From: Allobrachymonas sp.
GTDB lineage: Bacteria > Pseudomonadota > Gammaproteobacteria > Burkholderiales > Burkholderiaceae_C
Direction of reading: 5' to 3'
Length of the DNA: 14,019 bases
Assembly: GCA_030538335.1 (NCBI GenBank)
Contig: JAUNUE010000026.1
Coordinates: 1-14,019, forward strand
The notes under the pieces were generated by a model, which was given only the letters and a program-made list of their open reading frames with translations, was not told where the DNA came from and did no database searches. How positions within the stretch are numbered: the first letter of the stretch is position 1; the number at the start of each line of letters is the position of its first letter. This document shows positions 8,817 through 14,019 of the stretch, piece after piece. The position numbers and the translations under genes were made by a program.

Positions 8817-11800
8817 TCACTCCCGAAATTGTCTGATTTCACGCCAACTGACACGCCCCGCAGGTACCCTGACTTGAGAAACGGAGGGGTCCAAGTCAAG
8901 GTCTTTGGTACTGCTAACCGGACCGGACCGGGTCTTGATGAGCACATCACGCCGCCGGGTAGCCGATGCCTTGCCATAGGAGTAATCACTAGCAGCCGTA
9001 TCGTCCATATACAGAATATTCAGTCGCCCAGGATATCCCTTAATAGACCTGTATATCGGACCGCAATCAGTGGAACCATAAAGCGTACAAAAACCCATGG
9101 ATGCACCGTCACCAGAACTTGAGCATTCATTAGTCGGAGGAATGACAGAAGTGAAGCCCACATAATTTGGCCCCAAACTGCCTTCCAGCACGATGCGTTC
9201 TTTTTGCGCTGGAAGATCTACCGCCCACCCTCGGTATTTACCCGCCCCAGTACCAAACACAAAACTGCTTTCTCCTGTCGTCTTGTTGATGTTGGGACCT
9301 GAAGTATCGATCCTCCGGGTATACAGCTTGCTTCGATTCACGTCGTAGTTTCCTCCTGCAGCTTCTGTAGAACCATCGTCCCAAACACCATAGACTGACT
9401 GCACCGTGTCTGCATCGGTCGTATTGTCGGTACCCTCCATATATTTCCCTGTACCAACAAGTACCATATACCCTTTATTCAACGCTGTAGTCACCACTGG
9501 CGCAGAGGTAATGGGCTGTATTTTATTTGCCCGGTCCTTGAAGATTGCCAACGGTACCTTGCTGCCGCCGCTGACGGGTAATGCTTCGTTCGCCTTTTTA
9601 GCGTTCAGCCCCGAAGACAGATCAAACTTCCATAAATTGCCTTCCAGATCACCGGCATAGAAAATTTTTGCTGTGCCGAAAATGTCCTTGGCAACGCCAG
9701 GATTAGCCAGACCAGCAGGGGAACCAGCAGGGCCAGAAGGCGCGTTGACGCTGATTTTGTAGTAGTTGTGCTCTGGGTTATCTGTGCCATCCAACGCACC
9801 CATGCTCCAAGGCTCTCCCGGCTTCTTGTCAAGACTTAACAAAAACAACGATTGCACGCCCGATGTGCTGGCCCTGCCATCATCTGCATAGTTGTTATAA
9901 CCACTGCTTACCGCCACATACCAGCGATAGGTACTCTTCGTCTCGTTTCCGGCTGTGTATATACGTTTGATTTTCACGATCCTTGGCGGACTGGTTACAT
10001 TGCCCATATCGGGGTCATCCTGATCTGTGAATTCGAACAGGACTTTGCTGGCGTCAAAATTTCCGGGATCGGTTACATCCAGAGCAAACACCCCTTGCGC
10101 ACCGCCCCCCATACCCGAAACCAATACGGTTTTCCAAGCCTTGCTGGTTTCCGCCGGATCAGTGCTGGTATATATCTGCACCTCGTTCACAGCGGGTACC
10201 GCATCCACAAACTGGGTGTGCGCATACAAGGGATTAGTCAAACGGTTGAGATTTTCTGCCACTGCACGGGGAATATAGGCGAATAGTTCTTGCCCTGTGT
10301 CGGCATCAAATGCGTGCAACATGCCATCGTTTGCGCCTGTATATACCGCTGGGCGGCGATTTTTCACCGTCGTGCCACTGGCAAAAGTGCTGTAATCTGC
10401 GTCTACATTCCAGGAATCAACTTCTTTCTTGTACACAGGGCCAGAGCCTACGACATCCCCCATCAGGGAAGACCGCATTCTGAAAGTACCCGTTCCGTCA
10501 CCGCTCTTTTCATTACTGCGGTCACCCAGAATGAAATTGATGCGCCCATCGGCCTTGTTGTCGATTACAGCAGGATCATTTGCACCTTTTGACGGGTCCT
10601 TGTTCAGCGCCGCCACCACAGCCGTATCCAGCTTGGCCTTGTTTGCCACAGAAAAACGCTGCCCGCCCAACTTGTCGGCATCCCGCGAATAGGTAAATAC
10701 CTTGCGATCAGACCAGGCAAGCGCAGCATCGCCATTGGGCAGTTTCCCTGTAGTCAGAATAGTGGCCGCATCCCATGCGGGAGTTTTAGAGAGTGCAAAT
10801 CCGTTGGTGGCCTGGTCATACGTCAATGCCATTTTTACAATCGAGCCGGTCCATTTTGCAGGATTGAGCTCTGGAAGAAAAACGTCGCCTGTCGCAGAAA
10901 CAGCACTGAAAGAGGTCGAACTCAAGGCCGTAGAGAAGATACTGGCACGGTCATCCGACGAAGCGGCAAAGAAGTCCTTGATGCCCTCAAACAATTTTTC
11001 GGCCTGGCTGGCAATCACATAACCGTCAGGGACATTGCGCGTTTTTTCATCCCACTCGCCAGCATCTGGACGGCCATTGCCATTTCCATCTTTAAACCAA
11101 CCATACTTTCCAGCCAGATAAAGCGAATCCCGCCTTGGACTACTGCCCCGCCGATCTGGATTGTCAATATTTCCGTTACCCCCTTCGTCCACGTCAATCG
11201 TAAACGTTCTTACACGCACTTGGCTGTTGCTCGCCCCGCTGCTGTCGGTATCGGTGCGAATGGGCCGGGTATTGGCCGCCCATGCGGCGCCGGTCCAGTC
11301 CAGCAGGTTCCTATAAGCAATGCCTTCATAACCTACCAAGGTGTTCGCCAGGCTGGCCGGATTGATATTATTTTCAGTAGCGAGGGTTGCTGCAGTAGCA
11401 TTGACATCGCCAATGGTCAAAATGAAGTTTTTTCTGCTGCATGTAGAGGAAATAGGGTCCAGACCACTCCAGTTGGTATAAAAAGGAAAGCCATCTGCCG
11501 CAGGATTGCTGTTGGTGCTGGTGCCACTGGCATAGGCCGCTGTGGATGAGGTTTTTCCCATGAAATTACGCAAGGTTTCCCAGTACAAGCCTCCCAGATA
11601 GTCTTTGGTCTTGTAGTTGCCCTGAATGGCTCCTGTTGTACCAAAACGGTTGAGATAGTTGATGACCCCGCTATAGGCAAAACCACCTGTGGCATTACGT
11701 GGATTGTTTTTGAATACCCCCGTTTCCATATCCCACTCGGCATTGGGGTTCGCAATTTCAATGCCATTTTCATTCAGCACTGTAGGGCCGATAAAGGAAA

Positions 11801-12938
11801 TGGGCGCCCGCATCACTCCGCCAGGAATGGCATTTCCTGACAAATAGCCAAATGCTCCAATCTTGGCACCCTCCGATTTTTTTTGAACTTCGCCTTGAGG
11901 CTTGTAATTGCCTGCAGAATATTGTTTACACAAATCTTTGCGACTGGTTTTTTCACTGTCATCACACACTTTGACGCGGGCATACATGGGCAGGTATCGG
12001 GCACCAGTGCTTGATGGGTTTGCAGGATTGAGATTGCGGTTCAGGTCGTCGCTGGTAATGCTGAACGAACGCGAGGGAGAGGTGCAAGGCAGCTCGGCAT
12101 CGCGACGCTGGCCAAACCAGATCACGTTTTGGCAACTTCCCGAAAATACATATCCCGAAGGACTGCTGCCGTACGGGGCCGCAGGCATTTCCCTACCCAA
12201 CAGGGTTGCCGCTATGATCCGGCTGGGGAAAAAGCTCTGGTTCCAACCTCTGTCATATGTGTGCAACTTCCACTTTGAATGGTCGCCGTCACTCGAGTTA
12301 TCGGAAAGATAGGCACGCGCCAGAATAGTAGTATCTTCTGTATCAACCTCACGATGACCACCGGTCATGGCCAGACGCAAAATATCAATCGACGAGGTGG
12401 CGGCAAAATTCAGCAGGTTGCCCGTGTATTCATTTTGGTTGCTTGCACCATTATTATTGCAATACCCTGTTGTCGCATTGCGTGTGCCGGTTCGGTAAAA
12501 ATATTCGCCTCCCAATGGGGCACCAGCAGCAGGATCTTTGTATTTATAACAGCCATCAGGATCCCAATAGCCCATGTATTTTTTTGTAGGCACATAACGC
12601 ACCAATACGTCTGCCGCCCCTGCACCACTGGCATTAACCCCAGCCGGAGAAGAGTAGGAACAAGTCGTCTCTCCACGCCGGTCAGTTGTGCATCTCGTCG
12701 GCGAAATCTGGTCATCCTTGTAAGCCGCACCCACGGTCGGATACTCCACTGACAAGGCCAGTGCAATGTTAGAGGCCTCATCTACAACAGAAAAGGGGCC
12801 GGGATTGAGCTCCAGCGCTCTGCGCGCAGGTATGACTGGCTGTGAAACTGCAGAGCTAATGACAGCAAGGCCAGCCAGGGCAACAGCCAGTGAGAGCACG
12901 CGCGCGCCGTGTTTAATGGTGGTAGTCTTATTTGTCAT
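8817..12938 (-). CDS. pilY1: Type IV pilus tip adhesin PilY1
   Basis: A 1373-residue secreted adhesin of the PilY1/PilC family, which sits at the pilus tip with the minor pilins and promotes extension and surface attachment. A Sec signal (basic n-region, hydrophobic 13-29) is cleaved near residue 32. A conserved N-terminal block starts at NLLNFAATSSIDILR (about 174). The C-terminal part is the PilY1 beta-propeller: VYTGANDGMLHAFDADTG (about 865-882), SGMGGGAQGVFALDVTDP (941-958) and YAGDLEGNLWKFD (from 1094). The acidic run DQDDPDMG (from 972) lies where calcium binding is known in the Pseudomonas protein. Two additional calcium-loop-like stretches occur at 582-595 and 617-628. I see no von Willebrand A MIDAS motif (DxSxS) in the N-terminal half. 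The C-terminus GRVSWREIRQ is typical. AGGA is eight bases before ATG 12938. It follows pilX by 51 bases. Codon use is poorer in G+C than in uvrA. Confidence 0.95.
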   Translation of the reverse strand: MTNKTTTIKHGARVLSLAVALAGLAVISSAVSQPVIPARRALELNPGPFSVVDEASNIALALSVEYPTVGAAYKDDQISPTRCTTDRRGETTCSYSSPAGVNASGAGAADVLVRYVPTKKYMGYWDPDGCYKYKDPAAGAPLGGEYFYRTGTRNATTGYCNNNGASNQNEYTGNLLNFAATSSIDILRLAMTGGHREVDTEDTTILARAYLSDNSSDGDHSKWKLHTYDRGWNQSFFPSRIIAATLLGREMPAAPYGSSPSGYVFSGSCQNVIWFGQRRDAELPCTSPSRSFSITSDDLNRNLNPANPSSTGARYLPMYARVKVCDDSEKTSRKDLCKQYSAGNYKPQGEVQKKSEGAKIGAFGYLSGNAIPGGVMRAPISFIGPTVLNENGIEIANPNAEWDMETGVFKNNPRNATGGFAYSGVINYLNRFGTTGAIQGNYKTKDYLGGLYWETLRNFMGKTSSTAAYASGTSTNSNPAADGFPFYTNWSGLDPISSTCSRKNFILTIGDVNATAATLATENNINPASLANTLVGYEGIAYRNLLDWTGAAWAANTRPIRTDTDSSGASNSQVRVRTFTIDVDEGGNGNIDNPDRRGSSPRRDSLYLAGKYGWFKDGNGNGRPDAGEWDEKTRNVPDGYVIASQAEKLFEGIKDFFAASSDDRASIFSTALSSTSFSAVSATGDVFLPELNPAKWTGSIVKMALTYDQATNGFALSKTPAWDAATILTTGKLPNGDAALAWSDRKVFTYSRDADKLGGQRFSVANKAKLDTAVVAALNKDPSKGANDPAVIDNKADGRINFILGDRSNEKSGDGTGTFRMRSSLMGDVVGSGPVYKKEVDSWNVDADYSTFASGTTVKNRRPAVYTGANDGMLHAFDADTGQELFAYIPRAVAENLNRLTNPLYAHTQFVDAVPAVNEVQIYTSTDPAETSKAWKTVLVSGMGGGAQGVFALDVTDPGNFDASKVLFEFTDQDDPDMGNVTSPPRIVKIKRIYTAGNETKSTYRWYVAVSSGYNNYADDGRASTSGVQSLFLLSLDKKPGEPWSMGALDGTDNPEHNYYKISVNAPSGPAGSPAGLANPGVAKDIFGTAKIFYAGDLEGNLWKFDLSSGLNAKKANEALPVSGGSKVPLAIFKDRANKIQPITSAPVVTTALNKGYMVLVGTGKYMEGTDNTTDADTVQSVYGVWDDGSTEAAGGNYDVNRSKLYTRRIDTSGPNINKTTGESSFVFGTGAGKYRGWAVDLPAQKERIVLEGSLGPNYVGFTSVIPPTNECSSSGDGASMGFCTLYGSTDCGPIYRSIKGYPGRLNILYMDDTAASDYSYGKASATRRRDVLIKTRSGPVSSTKDLDLDPSVSQVRVPAGRVSWREIRQFRE

Positions 12939-12989
12939 GACTATTTCCTTTTTTGAAATATTCCCGAATATCTATATCCAACAACTACA

Positions 12990-13685
12990 TCACGAAGCAT
13001 TACAGCTTTTCTCAATAATGGGTTTATAAATTTCGCTTTCGAGCATGACCTGCGTTTCTTTATTGGCACCATAGCCCAAGGCATATACCTTGTAAGCACC
13101 CGCCACTTTAAAACTGCCATTCGCAATAGGCACGTCAGGTTGTGCTGGCGATTTCACGATGATATACCGTGGCTTTTGATAAGGCGAGATTCCACTCTTG
13201 GTTAAAAGTTCGGAACTACGACCTGTCTTTTCACCAAAATAGACATATTGGCGATCGTTGCTGCTTTCGGCGACCGTCCAGTCGATGAGCGTATAAAGGG
13301 GCCTATTGCTGTTGGATTCGTCCAGCCCGCAGATGCCATGCTGGTCACCAGCCGACGCCTTTCCGCATCCGGCGGCAACATGAATCTCACTCTTGGGATT
13401 ACCCAGCTTGCAACCGCGGCCTGTGCTTACAGCAGAAGTTGCTGGCTTGACAGCCTTGTCGGTGAGGTTGATATCCATGATATCGAGTTCGGCATCATTC
13501 AGTGCCAACTCAGCAGCCTGAAAGGCAATTTGCCTGTCACGGTCGTTGCGCGAAGCCTGGCTGCCTGACAAGGTCATGCGGGCAGTCATGATGACCATGC
13601 CAATGGCAATGAGCAACAGCAGCAGCACAAAAATCAGTGCAATACCGTTCTGTTTGCGAAGAGGGGAAAAAGAGCGATTGTTCAT
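12990..13685 (-). CDS. pilX: Type IV pilus assembly protein PilX
   Basis: A 231-residue prepilin-like protein of the PilX family, a component of the minor-pilin complex that primes pilus assembly and links to PilY1. The leader MNNRSFSPLRKQNG ends at G14; the mature protein starts IALIFVLLLLLIAIGMVIM and lacks glutamate at position 5, as is usual for PilX and its secretin-system analogue GspK. The family motif follows the helix: RNDRDRQIAFQAAELALNDA. The C-terminal half has several cysteines and a lysine-rich strand FKVAGAYKVYALG before a cysteine-containing end. It starts 25 bases after pilW. No clear Shine-Dalgarno motif precedes the ATG at 13685, so translation may depend on ribosomes finishing pilW. 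Confidence 0.92.
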   Translation of the reverse strand: MNNRSFSPLRKQNGIALIFVLLLLLIAIGMVIMTARMTLSGSQASRNDRDRQIAFQAAELALNDAELDIMDINLTDKAVKPATSAVSTGRGCKLGNPKSEIHVAAGCGKASAGDQHGICGLDESNSNRPLYTLIDWTVAESSNDRQYVYFGEKTGRSSELLTKSGISPYQKPRYIIVKSPAQPDVPIANGSFKVAGAYKVYALGYGANKETQVMLESEIYKPIIEKSCNAS

Positions 13686-13710
13686 GGCAACAAATGAAAA
13701 AACAAATTCG

Positions 13711-14019
13711 CTAAAAAGGGTTGTTGCGCAGCATCAGGGTGGTGGTGTACACCCGGCGCATGCGCCCGTCGTTGGGAGGAGCAAAAGCAAGGCTTGGATC
13801 TGCGCCCACTACACCCTGGACAAAGCTGCACCCCAAGGGATACAGCCTGCCTGCAATACCGCATCCATTTGCATCTTGAGGATAATCACTGGATTGTGAA
13901 CTGCCTCTTGCGCCACGCAATACCATGCCCAAACGTATGGCCCTTACATTGACCCAATTGGCATCACCTACGTCTGAAGCACTAACCCAACGATCCACAA
14001 TACCATCTTGGCCTGCTTG
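13711..14019 (-). CDS. pilW: Type IV pilus assembly protein PilW (C-terminal part)
   Basis: The last 102 codons of a pilW gene; the frame is open to the right edge and the N-terminus with the prepilin leader lies outside the window. The visible part reads GQDGIVDRWVSASDVGDANW, then VNVRAIRLGMVLRG and finally MRRVYTTTLMLRNN before TAG. The DRWVSASDVGDANW segment and the RRVYTTT end are hallmarks of PilW in betaproteobacteria. PilW is a large minor pilin that, with PilV, PilX and PilE, initiates pilus polymerisation. Its position directly before pilX agrees with the usual order. A pilV gene would be expected further upstream, beyond the edge. Confidence 0.9.
   Translation of the reverse strand, partial: QAGQDGIVDRWVSASDVGDANWVNVRAIRLGMVLRGARGSSQSSDYPQDANGCGIAGRLYPLGCSFVQGVVGADPSLAFAPPNDGRMRRVYTTTLMLRNNPF

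Noticed and set aside
8817..8820. pilE start at ATG 8817 overlapping the pilY1 stop
   Set aside because: Only about two bases would separate it from the GGGAG motif; ATG 8811 has the right spacing and gives the standard short prepilin leader.

Overview
This window reads as chromosomal DNA of a Gram-negative betaproteobacterium, most likely Burkholderiales and probably Comamonadaceae. The placement is an inference from protein resemblance (UvrA, Glt transporter, PilW/X/Y1/E set), gene arrangement and the G+C-rich codon use of the left half. No rRNA, tRNA, CRISPR, insertion sequence or phage gene was seen.

Layout. Positions 1-432 are a divergent leader region. A possible start of a leftward gene sits at the extreme left edge. 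uvrA (nucleotide-excision-repair damage sensor) follows rightward to 3411 and ends at a perfect 21-bp hairpin. Everything to the right is on the minus strand. A SYLF-domain lipoprotein gene (3484-4080) converges on uvrA. Next, read right to left, is a complete glutamate/aspartate ABC importer, gltI-gltJ-gltK-gltL (7527 down to 4210). A strong rho-independent terminator lies between the binding-protein gene and the two permease genes. From about 7700 to the right edge is a type IV pilus minor-pilin/adhesin operon, transcribed pilW (partial)-pilX-pilY1-pilE-fimT.

How the genes work together. GltI captures acidic amino acids in the periplasm, GltJ/GltK form the membrane channel and GltL powers transport. 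The intercistronic terminator would make binding protein in excess over permease. The PilW/X/E/FimT proteins are expected to form the priming complex at the pilus tip and to present PilY1, a large secreted calcium-dependent adhesin. UvrA and the SYLF protein are independent housekeeping or envelope functions.

The pilus half is clearly poorer in G+C than the uvrA/glt half, with the change near the glt/pil boundary. I did not find a convincingly new system. The most useful leads are regulatory: the gltI-gltJ terminator, a hairpin that would hide the SYLF gene's ribosome binding site, direct repeats at the presumed gltI promoter, and two calcium-loop-like sequences in the middle of PilY1.
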